Positions 26,867 through 36,889 of a stretch of DNA of 64,000 nt are shown here, piece by piece. The stretch's first letter is position 1, and every line of letters begins with the position of its first letter. The position numbers were made by a program, and so were the translations under genes. Source of the DNA: Corynebacterium hylobatis (GTDB taxonomy: Bacteria; Actinomycetota; Actinomycetes; Mycobacteriales; Mycobacteriaceae); NCBI RefSeq assembly GCF_003955685.1, contig NZ_RXHJ01000010.1:1-64000 (forward strand), given 5' to 3'. The notes below the pieces were generated by a model, which had not been told where the DNA came from, searched no databases, and saw only the letters and a program-made list of their open reading frames with translations.

Positions 26867-28113
26867 CGGCGCGCCGCCGGCACCAGCACCCGCGGGGCAG
26901 CCACGGCGGTGCACACCACCGCGAGCGCGAGGAGCACATAGGAGTTGCCCACCACGTGGCCCCACCAGGCCCAGTCGTACTCGAGGCCGAAGTCGTTGGG
27001 CAGCAGCCAGTGCGGGGGAGCGAACACCGCCACGGTGATCAGACCGGCGAGGGTGCCGCCGACCGTGCTGCGGCGCTGCCAGGCCACCACACCCAGGGCC
27101 AGACCGAGGGGGACCAGCCACACCCAGTGGTGCGACCATGACACCGGGGAACAGACCAGCGCCACGGTCGAGGCCAGCAGCACCACCCCCAGGGGGCGGT
27201 TGTCCCCGGCTGCCCCCACCCGCGTCATCGCCGTGATGATCAGCCCCAGACAGATGGCGACCAGCGCCAGCCACACCAGCCCCGGCGCCTGCTCACCGGG
27301 TTCCACCAGCCGGGCCAGCAGACCGCGGACCGACTGGTTGGAGGCGTAGGCCTCGTTGCCGATACGTCCGGTGTCACTCAGGGTGTTCAGCCAGTAGGTC
27401 AGCGAGTTCTCCAGGCTGAAAGCGGCCGCCGCCAGGGTGAAGCCCACCCCGGCCAGGAAGGTCGTGGCCGCGTGGCGCCACTGGCGCTGCACCAGGAAGA
27501 CGAGGATGAACACCGCCGGCGTCAGCTTGATCGCCGCAGCCAGGCCGATGAGCACACCGCGGGGCAGCCGGGGGCGGCGGGTGAGCGTGTCGGCGAGCAC
27601 CAGGGTCATGAGGATGATGTTGATCTGCCCGAAGGCGAGCGTCTCCCGGACCGGCTCCGCCACCAGTGCGAGCGGCAGCAGCCAGGCACCGATCACACGG
27701 TGGTCGGCGTCAGCGAGGGTGGGCAGCAGATGGCGCAGGATGATGGTCAGACACCACCACAGCAGCACCGCGCCGAGCAGTGTCCAGCCGACGAGCGCCA
27801 CCCCGTAGGGCACCAGCGCCAGCGGGATGAACAGGATGGCCGCCAGCGGGGGATAGGTGAAGGGCAGCTCGATGCCGCCGACCTGGTAGCTGCGGGTGTA
27901 GAGGTTGTCGCCGGCGAGAAAGGCTTTCGCACCTTCCCGGTAGACGTCGATGTCGATGGCGTAGCGCAGAGAGGGGCCCGCGTCGATGAGCCAGGGCCAG
28001 AGCGCGGCCAGCGAGGCGAGCACCGCGAGGATCACCCCGATGCGGTGTCCGGTGCCGGTCAGGCGGGGGAGCGCGGGGGCGGATTCGTTTGCGGGAGCGG
28101 TGATCGTCTGCAC
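26863..28113 (-). CDS. mptC: Alpha-1,2-mannosyltransferase for lipomannan/LAM side branches (GT87, MptC)
   Basis: Polytopic GT-C enzyme, 416 residues with about ten helices. It uses decaprenyl-phosphomannose to add single alpha-1,2-mannoses to the lipomannan backbone outside the membrane. The catalytic loop after helix 1 has DIDVYREGAKAFLAGDNLY, with acidic residues as in GT87 enzymes. It is the positional match of Rv2181 and C. glutamicum NCgl2100. The frame is open to 28143, but GTG 28113 lies exactly 6 bases after TATAGT (28120-28125, minus strand). The transcript is therefore leaderless and the longer start is excluded. Confidence 0.9.
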   Translation of the reverse strand: MQTITAPANESAPALPRLTGTGHRIGVILAVLASLAALWPWLIDAGPSLRYAIDIDVYREGAKAFLAGDNLYTRSYQVGGIELPFTYPPLAAILFIPLALVPYGVALVGWTLLGAVLLWWCLTIILRHLLPTLADADHRVIGAWLLPLALVAEPVRETLAFGQINIILMTLVLADTLTRRPRLPRGVLIGLAAAIKLTPAVFILVFLVQRQWRHAATTFLAGVGFTLAAAAFSLENSLTYWLNTLSDTGRIGNEAYASNQSVRGLLARLVEPGEQAPGLVWLALVAICLGLIITAMTRVGAAGDNRPLGVVLLASTVALVCSPVSWSHHWVWLVPLGLALGVVAWQRRSTVGGTLAGLITVAVFAPPHWLLPNDFGLEYDWAWWGHVVGNSYVLLALAVVCTAVAAPRVLVPAARR

Positions 28114-28119
28114 GTGATG

Positions 28120-28125
28120 ACTATA
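28120..28125 (-). promoter_or_regulatory. mptC -10 element, leaderless start
   Basis: TATAGT on the minus strand, 6 bases before the GTG at 28113. Confidence 0.5.
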
Positions 28126-28242
28126 TCGGGACACGGGCCCCACCCCTGCGTGAGAGGCCTACCAGCCAGGCGTTAGGCTGGTTGCCGACCCCGCCACCGC
28201 CAGTGGGGTGCCAGACATACTGCCGGAAGGGACGGGCGCGCC

Positions 28243-30232
<1,990 letters not shown>

Positions 30233-30248
30233 GCTCCCGCCCGCTTAT

Positions 30249-30286
30249 CGACGCCGCGTTCCCCCACCCCGGGGCACGCGGCGTCG
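30249..30286. terminator. Hairpin between convergent aroG and pknL
   Basis: CGACGCCGCG and CGCGGCGTCG form a perfect 10-base stem around an 18-base loop with its own CCCC/GGGG pairing. Confidence 0.7.
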
Positions 30287-30291
30287 CTGTT

Positions 30292-32466
30292 TCAGCGGCC
30301 GAGGGTCAGGCGCACCGTGGAGTCGATGCGGGCGTCCTCGCCGGCGGCGGGGCGCTGGCGGGTGATGGGGCGGGCGTCGTCACGCTCGCGGGAGTTGATG
30401 TCCAGACCCACGCCGGCCAGGAGCTGGCGGGCCTGGCCGACGGTCATCCCGACCACATCGGGGACGGTCACCCGCCCGGCGAGCTCGAGGGTGATCTCCG
30501 CGTCCGCCGGGTCGATGAGTTCCCCGGCCGCCGGGCTGGTACCCACGGCGGTGTCAGGCCCGGCGCCGGTGGCGCTGCGGTCGCGGCGGACGTCGTCGAC
30601 GGTGAAGCCGGCGGCCTCGAGGGTGGCGGTGGCGGTGGCCTGGTCCATGCCCGAGACCTCCGGGACGGTCAGCGTGCCGGAGACCACCAGGGAGATCTCG
30701 CTGCCGCGGCTGAGTTCCGTGCCGGGATCGGGGGAGACCTCGAGCACCTCACCGCCGGGGACGTCCTCCTCGTACCGGCGGTCGACCGTGGCGACGGTGA
30801 GCCCCAGCTCCGCCAGGCGGGCCTCGGCCTCGGTGATGTCCAGCCCGATGACCGAGGGCACCTGAATCGGTTCGGGTCCGCGGGAGACGTGCACGGTGAC
30901 GGTCGTGCCGATGGCCACCGGTTCCCCGGCGGCCGGTTCGGTGAGCGCGACCCGGCCCTCCTCGACGTCAGGGGAGTAGACGGGTTCCCCGTTGGCCACG
31001 GTCAGGGTGCGCTCTGAGGCGGCCGCCTGGTAGGCGAGCACGTCCATACCCTCCGGTGCCGGGACGGTGGGCCGGCCCTGGGAGACCAGGACGGTGACCT
31101 CGCCGCCGCGGACGACCTTCTCCCCGTCGCCGGGCTGTGTGCCGGCGGACCGGTCGGTGGGGACCTCATCGTTGTAGACGATCTCGGTGACGGGTGTGAA
31201 ACCGGCGTCCTCGATGGTGGCGACGGCCGCCGCCCGGTCCATGCCCAGGACCTGGGGGATCTCCCCGTAGCGGCCGGAGCCGAACCACCAGCCGCCCACG
31301 GCCACGGCGGCGGTGAGCAGGCTGATGACCACCAGCCACACGATCAGACCTGTCCGACCGCGGTTGCTCAGCGGCTTGGGCGGGGGTGGTGCCTCCAGCG
31401 GGGCGGACGGGATCTCCGCGGGCAGCGCCGGCGGCGCCTGCGGGCCCAGCGCCTCGTGCACCCTGGTCTGTTCGACAGGTGGTTCCGCGACGGGGGCGAC
31501 CACAGCGGTCGGGGGCACGTCGGTGATCTCGGTGACCATGGCCGGCGGGCCGACGAGGTCGGTGATGTCGGTGGGTACGGCTGCCGCCCGGTGCGCGGCG
31601 GAGTTCTGCGGGACGGGGACGGTGAAGGCGGGCAGGGTGAGTTCGGCGGCGACGTCATCAAGCGCGGCGAGGAATTCGGCGGCATCCGCGAAACGATCCT
31701 GCGGGGCGCGGGCGGTGGCGGTGCCCACCAGGGCGTCAATGAGGGAGGGCACACCCCCGATGCGGGAACTCGGTGCCGGGACATCCTCCTCCAGCCGCTG
31801 GTAGGCGTGGTCGAGCGGGTTGTCCCCGGAGAATGGCACCGTGCCGGTGAGCAGCTCGAAGAGCACGATGCCGGCGGAGTAGACGTCAGAGGCCGGGGTG
31901 ATGTCCGTGCCGTCGACCTGCTCGGGGGAGAGGTAGGCGGCGGTGCCCACGATCTGGTTGGTGGCCGTCGTTGCGGCCGTCGCGGAGCGCACGAGACCGA
32001 AATCAGCCAGTTTCACCCGGTGATCACCGTTGATGAGGATGTTGTCCGGTTTGATGTCGCGGTGCACCATGCCGGCTGTGTGCGCGGCGGACAGTCCGGT
32101 GAGTACCGCCCGCAGCACTGCGGCTGCCGCATGCGGGGGCATGGGGCCACGTTCGGCGAGCAGTTCACGCAGGGTGCCGCCGGTGATCAGCTCCATGACC
32201 AGGAAGAGGTGGTCACCGTCGGAACCGAAGTCGTAGACGTTGACCAGGTTGGGGTGCGTCAGCTGGGCCATGGCGAGGGCCTCCCGGCGGAACCGCTGCC
32301 GGAAGACGGGGTCGGTGATGTACTTCTCGTCCAGCACCTTCGCCGCCACCGCGCGGCCGAGTCGGAGGTCCACGCAGCGGTAGACCGTGGACATCCCGCC
32401 GCGGGCGATCGGGTGATCGATGCGGTAACGGTCGTCGAGGAGATCTCCCACTGCCAGTTGAGCCAT
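30292..32466 (-). CDS. pknL: PknL, membrane Ser/Thr protein kinase with five PASTA repeats
   Basis: 724 residues. The cytoplasmic kinase domain (about 14-275) has ARGGMSTVYR, Lys43, HRDIKPDN (Asp137) and ADFGLV. A Pro-rich juxtamembrane linker precedes one membrane helix (WLVVISLLTAAVAVGGWWF, about 375-397). Five extracellular PASTA repeats follow, each with a VP..GM or VIGL-type opening and a P..G.....G....V.VS close. PASTA domains sense muropeptides or lipid II. The M. tuberculosis PknL lacks them as I recall, whereas corynebacterial ones have them. ATG 32466 follows CATACT by 6 bases, so it is probably leaderless. It is divergent from its presumed substrate gene at 32530. Confidence 0.93.
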   Translation of the reverse strand: MAQLAVGDLLDDRYRIDHPIARGGMSTVYRCVDLRLGRAVAAKVLDEKYITDPVFRQRFRREALAMAQLTHPNLVNVYDFGSDGDHLFLVMELITGGTLRELLAERGPMPPHAAAAVLRAVLTGLSAAHTAGMVHRDIKPDNILINGDHRVKLADFGLVRSATAATTATNQIVGTAAYLSPEQVDGTDITPASDVYSAGIVLFELLTGTVPFSGDNPLDHAYQRLEEDVPAPSSRIGGVPSLIDALVGTATARAPQDRFADAAEFLAALDDVAAELTLPAFTVPVPQNSAAHRAAAVPTDITDLVGPPAMVTEITDVPPTAVVAPVAEPPVEQTRVHEALGPQAPPALPAEIPSAPLEAPPPPKPLSNRGRTGLIVWLVVISLLTAAVAVGGWWFGSGRYGEIPQVLGMDRAAAVATIEDAGFTPVTEIVYNDEVPTDRSAGTQPGDGEKVVRGGEVTVLVSQGRPTVPAPEGMDVLAYQAAASERTLTVANGEPVYSPDVEEGRVALTEPAAGEPVAIGTTVTVHVSRGPEPIQVPSVIGLDITEAEARLAELGLTVATVDRRYEEDVPGGEVLEVSPDPGTELSRGSEISLVVSGTLTVPEVSGMDQATATATLEAAGFTVDDVRRDRSATGAGPDTAVGTSPAAGELIDPADAEITLELAGRVTVPDVVGMTVGQARQLLAGVGLDINSRERDDARPITRQRPAAGEDARIDSTVRLTLGR

Positions 32467-32472
32467 GCGAAC

Positions 32473-32522
32473 AGTATGGTGCACAGGCCGTCACTCATGC
32501 CAACGCGGACGCGCACTAGAGT
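32473..32522. promoter_or_regulatory. Back-to-back leaderless promoters of pknL and the winged-helix gene
   Basis: The minus-strand -10 CATACT (32473-32478) serves pknL; the plus-strand -10 TAGAGT (32517-32522) ends 7 bases before GTG 32530. With normal 17-base spacing the two -35 regions would overlap at about 32494-32501, so the promoters probably compete for one polymerase footprint. Confidence 0.5.
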
Positions 32523-32529
32523 AGGGGGC

Positions 32530-32901
32530 GTGAAATCGAAAGACATCCCACTCGAAACCCTGCTGGCCGAAGAAACCATGCTCACGCTGCCGGAGACCGC
32601 CGACCGGCTCGGTGTGGTGGTCACCCGGGTCCATGACCTGCTGGGTGCGAAGAAACTCATCGCCCACGTGATCGACGGCAGACGCCACATCCCGGAGGCG
32701 CTGTTCAAGGAGGGTGAGGCCACCACCGGCAAGTTCGTGCCCGGCGTGCTCACCCTCCTGGCCGACGGCGGCTACTCCGACGAGGAGATCCTGCGGTTCC
32801 TGTTCACCGAGGACGAGACGCTGCCGGGACGGCCGGTGGATGCGCTGCACGGTCAGCTGGCCCGCGAGGTGCTGCGCCGGGCGCAGGCCATGGCCCTCTG
32901 A
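32530..32901 (+). CDS. Rv2175c-like winged-helix DNA-binding protein
   Basis: 123-residue protein with an N-terminal winged helix-turn-helix (LTLPETADRLGVVVTRVHDLLGAKKLIA) and an acidic C-terminal dimer region (GGYSDEEILRFLFTEDETLPG). Its mycobacterial counterpart Rv2175c binds DNA and is phosphorylated by PknL, whose gene is also its divergent neighbour. The N-terminal ETLLAEETMLTLPE contains threonines in an acidic setting, as expected for the phosphosite. The GTG start is leaderless. Its last 98 bases overlap the 3' end of mptA on the other strand. Confidence 0.88.
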   Translation: MKSKDIPLETLLAEETMLTLPETADRLGVVVTRVHDLLGAKKLIAHVIDGRRHIPEALFKEGEATTGKFVPGVLTLLADGGYSDEEILRFLFTEDETLPGRPVDALHGQLAREVLRRAQAMAL

Positions 32902-34333
32902 GATCCCGGCCGAAGGCCCAGTCGGTGAGCACCCAGGCGAGGACGAAGACACCCGCCATCCACCACGTGTTGTAGAGCTGATGGTTGCCGCTGCCGGTGA
33001 AGGACAGGGTGACCACGACGGATGCCCCCACCGCCAGCCGCTGCACCCAGCCGGGCGGGCGGACGGTGCCCACGAGGCTGATCACTGAGGCGTAGTACCA
33101 GGGCAGCGTAACCGAGTTGAAGACGAAGGCCACCTGGTAGGCAGTCGCCGTGCCCGCGATGGCGCGGCGGTCATCCTGCCGGAAGAGCCACCAGACGATG
33201 ACCAGGCCTGCGAGCATGAGCACCATCGACACCGGCCGCAGGACAGCCAGAGCCACGTTGTAGTCGAAGTCGTCGCGGAACAGCTGGATGAAGGTGGTCA
33301 CCGCGCCCGCGGTCAGCGAAGGCCAGGCCAGCGGGTTGATCACCTTCGAGTTGCCGGAGATCTCCGAGAGCCAACCCCACGAGGCCCCCGACAGGAAGGT
33401 CACCGCCGCGACCACCAGCAGGGTCTCCACGACGGCGACAAAACCCGTCAGCAGGAAGGCCAGCACCTGGTTGATCCGCGCCGCGTAGTGGCGGGTGGCC
33501 ATCCACACGACAAAGGGCAGGGCGATCGCCGCGGTGGCCTTGAGCGAGACCGCCACGGCGATCAGCGCCACACCCAGCACGAAACGTCGGTTCAGACAGG
33601 CCAGCAGGCCGAGGCTGACGAGCCCGACCATGACGGACTCGTTGTGCATGCCGCCGACCATGTGCAGGACCATCACCGGGTTGGCCACACCCAGCCACAG
33701 GGCGAGCACCGGATCCCCGCCCAGCCGCCGCGCGATGCGGGGCACCGCCCATGCGATGGCCGCGAAACCCGCCACGGAGAGGAGTTTGTACATGATCACC
33801 CCGGCGGTGACGTGGTCGCCGACGAGCCGGGTCACCCCCTCACCGATCCACAGGTGAAGCGGCCCGTAGGGGGTGGTGGTGTTGCGCCAGTCATGGGAGA
33901 CCTCCAGCAGGAAAGGCCCCGGGTTCACGGCCGCGCCCTGCGTATAGGGGTCGAAACCGTCGCGCAGCATGGCGCCCTGCATGAGATAGGAGTAGACGTC
34001 GCGCGAGAGCATCGGTGCCGCCGGGATCAACGGCAGCACCCAGGCCCACATCGCGGTACGCACGGCCTTCTCCCGCTTATCGACGTCCCCCTCCCGTGCC
34101 CCCAGCACGTGCCTGCGGCCGAGCGTGATCCAGCCCAGCAGGAGCAGGACGACACCGAACCAGAAGACCGTGTTGGAGATGCCCGCTCCGCGGCCGTAGG
34201 CGAGGAAGTCCAGACCCGCCGCCTCCAGGACACCACCGCGGTTGCGGGTGGCGCCCCCGCCGAAGGAACCCAGGAGCAGCAGGAGGGAGCCGATCAGCCC
34301 CAGGGTCACCGCCCGGGGCAGGCGGAGGACCAT
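32804..34333 (-). CDS. mptA: MptA, alpha-1,6-mannosyltransferase of lipomannan synthesis (GT-C)
   Basis: 509 residues with about 12 membrane helices. It extends the alpha-1,6-mannan core of lipomannan on the outside using decaprenyl-phosphomannose. The first outer loop has APMLSRDVYSYLMQGAMLRDG with the acidic residues typical of this family; GGMHNESVMVGLV is a further landmark. It corresponds to Rv2174 and C. glutamicum NCgl2093. The ATG at 34333 overlaps the idsA TGA by one base. The hydrophilic C-terminal tail (after DWAFGRDLRG, rich in Ala, Pro and Arg) is antisense to the winged-helix gene. Confidence 0.93.
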   Translation of the reverse strand: MVLRLPRAVTLGLIGSLLLLLGSFGGGATRNRGGVLEAAGLDFLAYGRGAGISNTVFWFGVVLLLLGWITLGRRHVLGAREGDVDKREKAVRTAMWAWVLPLIPAAPMLSRDVYSYLMQGAMLRDGFDPYTQGAAVNPGPFLLEVSHDWRNTTTPYGPLHLWIGEGVTRLVGDHVTAGVIMYKLLSVAGFAAIAWAVPRIARRLGGDPVLALWLGVANPVMVLHMVGGMHNESVMVGLVSLGLLACLNRRFVLGVALIAVAVSLKATAAIALPFVVWMATRHYAARINQVLAFLLTGFVAVVETLLVVAAVTFLSGASWGWLSEISGNSKVINPLAWPSLTAGAVTTFIQLFRDDFDYNVALAVLRPVSMVLMLAGLVIVWWLFRQDDRRAIAGTATAYQVAFVFNSVTLPWYYASVISLVGTVRPPGWVQRLAVGASVVVTLSFTGSGNHQLYNTWWMAGVFVLAWVLTDWAFGRDLRGPWPAPGAAPRGPADRAAHPPAVPAASRPR

Positions 34334-35433
34334 CAGTGCCGGCGCGCCGTCGCGCGCCGGGCCAGGTCCGTGAGGGTGGCGGTGACCTCAGGCGCGGTGT
34401 CGGCGGCGGCAAGGTGGGCCAGGCCGGAGGCAGTCAGAGCGGTGATGCGTTCCTCGATCTCCTCGACCGCGCCGGTCTCGGCGATGATCTCGGCCAGCCG
34501 GGCGATCCGGGCGGGATCAGAGGTCGTCCCGATGCCGGCCCGCAGCTCGGCTGCGGCGGCGGGGTCGCGTTCGTCGGCACGCTGCAGTGCGGTGGCCAGC
34601 AGCACCGTGCGCTTGCCCTCGCGGAGGTCATCACCGGCGGGTTTGCCGGTGACGGCCGGGTCCCCGTAGACACCCAGCTGGTCGTCCCGGAGCTGGAAGG
34701 CGACGCCGATGTCACGACCGTAACCGCGGAAGGCGTCAATGGTGGTCTGGTCCGCACCCGCGATCGTGGCACCGAGGTGCAGGGGGCGTTCGATGGTGTA
34801 GGCGGCCGTCTTGAAGCGGTTGACCGCATCCGCCAGCACCACGTCCTCATCGGCGGTGGCCTCCAGGGTGACGTCGAGCAACTGCCCGCCGATCACCTCG
34901 GTGCGCATGCCGCGCCACGGCTCCCGGGCCCGCTGCAGTGCCTCAACCGACAGGCCGGAGTCCTGGAACATGTCCTCGGCCCAGACCAGCGCCAGATCAC
35001 CGACCAGGATGGCCACGGACTCGCCGAAGTGGGCGGCGTCGCCGGTCCAGCCGCTGCCCCGGTGGTTGGCCTCCACTGCCCGGTGGACGGTGGGGTGACC
35101 GCGCCGGGTGTCGGAGGAGTCGATGATGTCGTCATGGATCAGTGCGCAGGCCTGGATGAACTCCAGGGAGGCTGCCGCCCGCAGCACGGCTGCTGGGTTC
35201 TCGGAGGTGTTCTCCAGACCACCGCCGCCGACGAAACCGGCCCACACGTACAACGGGCGGATCCGCTTGCCGCCACCGAGGACGAAGTTCTCCAGGTGGG
35301 TGACGGTTTGGCTGACCGGGGCCCCGATCGCGGAGACCTGCTCCCGGCGGGCCGCGAAGAAGCGGGCGAGTTCGTCACGGGCTGCGGCCGGGATCTGGTC
35401 GAGAGTCAGCGTTCGGGGGTCCTGGGTGCTCAA
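34333..35433 (-). CDS. idsA: Polyprenyl diphosphate synthase (geranylgeranyl diphosphate synthase, IdsA type)
   Basis: All-helical trans-prenyltransferase, 366 residues, building C15-C20 diphosphates from IPP and DMAPP in the cytosol. The first aspartate-rich motif is DDIID and the second is in FQLRDDQLGVYGD. GGGKRIRPLYVW is the IPP-binding region. The start is a TTG (35433) with AAGGA nine bases upstream, giving MSTQDPRTLTLDQIP. It is coupled to mptA, suggesting shared supply of prenyl carriers for mannan synthesis. Main alternative: the product chain length differs. Confidence 0.9.
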   Translation of the reverse strand: MSTQDPRTLTLDQIPAAARDELARFFAARREQVSAIGAPVSQTVTHLENFVLGGGKRIRPLYVWAGFVGGGGLENTSENPAAVLRAAASLEFIQACALIHDDIIDSSDTRRGHPTVHRAVEANHRGSGWTGDAAHFGESVAILVGDLALVWAEDMFQDSGLSVEALQRAREPWRGMRTEVIGGQLLDVTLEATADEDVVLADAVNRFKTAAYTIERPLHLGATIAGADQTTIDAFRGYGRDIGVAFQLRDDQLGVYGDPAVTGKPAGDDLREGKRTVLLATALQRADERDPAAAAELRAGIGTTSDPARIARLAEIIAETGAVEEIEERITALTASGLAHLAAADTAPEVTATLTDLARRATARRH

Positions 35434-35487
35434 TGCGGCGGTCCTTCATCAGGGCGGTGAACTGTCGAGTCCACGATACCCATTGGC

Positions 35488-36087
35488 CTACCGGGGTTGG
35501 TCCCCGACCTTGCCGGACCTGTCGGGGCCGTCGGACAATGGCAGGGCGACGGACAGGACCGCGAAGGGGCGGGAATCGCCGTCGAAGTGGAAGTTGCGCA
35601 GCTCATCGCGGAAGCCCATGGAGCGGTAGAGGGAGAAGGCGTTGTTGGCCTCGTTCTCCACTTCCGGGGTGGACAGGAGCGCATAGGTGGCCGGGACGTG
35701 CCAGAGCAGCTGGGAGAGCAGCTGGCGACCCATCCCCCGGCCCTGGTGTGCCGGATCGACGTGGATCTCGGCGACCTCGAAGTAGTCGCGCATGAGCACG
35801 GCCTGATGGGTGTCCGGACCACCGGCCTCCCGGAAGCCGCGACGGACCTGGCGGTCCCACCACAGGTCCGGTGCCCCGAGGTAGCCGTAGGCGACGCCGA
35901 GGAGGGTGCCCTGTTCGAAGGCGGCCAGAGCGGTGAATCCCGGCTGCATGATCTCCCGCCGCCACACCTCGATGCGGCCTGCACGGATGCTCCTGTCGTA
36001 GCCCATCGCCTCGATGTAGAGGTCGACGAGCTGCGGGGTCAGCACGGCAAATTCGGGGCCGGTCAAACGGCGGATCTCAATCGTCAC
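35488..36087 (-). CDS. GNAT-family N-acetyltransferase
   Basis: 199 residues with the acetyl-CoA-binding motif A in VAEIHVDPAHQGRGMGRQLLSQLL and a later NNAFSLYRSMGFRDE segment. The substrate is unknown. The frame is open to 36447, but the coding-like sequence begins at MTIEIRRLTGPEF, from the GTG at 36087. GGAGAG touches that GTG directly, too close for an SD, and TTCAGT lies 6 bases upstream, so the mRNA may be leaderless. In C. glutamicum I recall metF near this position; it is absent here. Confidence 0.8.
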   Translation of the reverse strand: MTIEIRRLTGPEFAVLTPQLVDLYIEAMGYDRSIRAGRIEVWRREIMQPGFTALAAFEQGTLLGVAYGYLGAPDLWWDRQVRRGFREAGGPDTHQAVLMRDYFEVAEIHVDPAHQGRGMGRQLLSQLLWHVPATYALLSTPEVENEANNAFSLYRSMGFRDELRNFHFDGDSRPFAVLSVALPLSDGPDRSGKVGDQPR

Positions 36088-36198
36088 CTCTCCACTGAAC
36101 CACGAACAGGGCCGACCGTGGGAAAAATTCGGGCGGCAGGGCCGCGACGGAATCGAACAGGCACCCGGATCGCGGTCGGGGAAAATGCAGAGCAACCA

Positions 36199-36227
36199 TT
36201 GACGTGTTCGAATGGCTGTTCTAGAAT
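36199..36227 (+). promoter_or_regulatory. Near-consensus promoter with LexA-like box in the spacer
   Basis: TTGACG (36199-36204), 17-base spacer, TAGAAT (36222-36227). The spacer and -10 edge hold TCGAATGGCTGTTCTA (36208-36223), which matches 11 of 14 defined positions of the corynebacterial SOS box TCGAA(A/C)ANNTGTTCGA. A repressor there would block polymerase directly. I recall that the C. glutamicum homologue (cg2381) belongs to the LexA regulon. Confidence 0.6.
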
Positions 36228-36237
36228 TGAGGGTGTC

Positions 36238-36345
36238 ATGTCCCATGCCGTCCCTATGGTGTGGGCAACACGCAGGACGAGGCAATTGGAAGCGTGGTAC
36301 GCGGACTGTCCGGAGGTCATCAGGCATGGTCCGCGGACCACATGA
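36238..36345 (+). CDS. Possible 35-residue small protein, leaderless
   Basis: ATG at 36238 lies 10 bases after the TAGAAT -10, close to the predicted transcription start (about 36233-36238). It opens a 35-codon frame (MSHAVPMVWATRRTRQLEA...) ending 10 bases before the SD of the HEPN gene. The frame lies fully between the promoter and the downstream gene. It could be a real small protein or a leader whose translation couples to the HEPN gene. No homologue is known to me, and coding evidence is only positional. Confidence 0.35.
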   Translation: MSHAVPMVWATRRTRQLEAWYADCPEVIRHGPRTT

Positions 36346-36370
36346 ACGCAGTGGAAAGGAGTTGGCCCCG

Positions 36371-36802
36371 ATGGCCCGGATCATCTCAGCGACAACGAGG
36401 TTCGCCGGCGCGGGTTCGGGCACCCGGCGGGCCGACTTCATCTTCAAGGCGCGCGGTCTCCTGGCCGCGGCGGTCAGGCACCGCCGTGCGGGGGAGTGGG
36501 ACCAGGCCCTCGAATCCGCCTACCGGGCCGCCCTGCGGACCGCCGGGGCGAGGATCTCCGCCTCCACGGTGGCGGGCAGGCGCCGCCGCCCGACAAGCGC
36601 CTGGGACCAGCTCTGCCTGGTCGACGCGGAAGGGGAGCGGTGGGCCATGGCCTTCGCCCAGTATTCCCGCCTGCGTTCCCGGGTGGCCTCCGGGTTGGAG
36701 CGTGACGTGGATCCCACCGTGGTCGACCGTGTGATCTCCATGGTCACAGAGTTTCTGGCCGAGGTTGAGGCCGAGGCCGGCTGGGCTCCGGCTGCCGCGT
36801 AG
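36371..36802 (+). CDS. SAV_6107-type HEPN-domain protein, putative SOS gene
   Basis: 143 residues, mostly helical, starting MARIISATTRFAGAG. The repeated Arg-rich helices (FIFKARGLLAAAVRHRRAGEWDQALESAYRAALRTAGARI) fit the small actinobacterial HEPN family named after SAV_6107. A classical HEPN RNase motif (R-X4-6-H) is not obvious, so nuclease activity is uncertain. The ATG at 36371 has AAGGAG nine bases upstream; longer in-frame starts run through the small ORF. The promoter at 36199-36227 carries a LexA-like box, so DNA-damage induction is likely. Confidence 0.78.
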   Translation: MARIISATTRFAGAGSGTRRADFIFKARGLLAAAVRHRRAGEWDQALESAYRAALRTAGARISASTVAGRRRRPTSAWDQLCLVDAEGERWAMAFAQYSRLRSRVASGLERDVDPTVVDRVISMVTEFLAEVEAEAGWAPAAA

Positions 36803-36889
36803 CGGGGTTGGCATTCCCGGGAACATTCCCGTTAGTCTGGGCGTTGAACGAGTGAGAAGATAAACACCCAGCGATGTCCGGGAGGAACA

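Noticed and set aside
36088..36447. 120-residue N-terminal extension of the GNAT protein
   Set aside because: It would run antisense across the HEPN promoter and has no acetyltransferase character.
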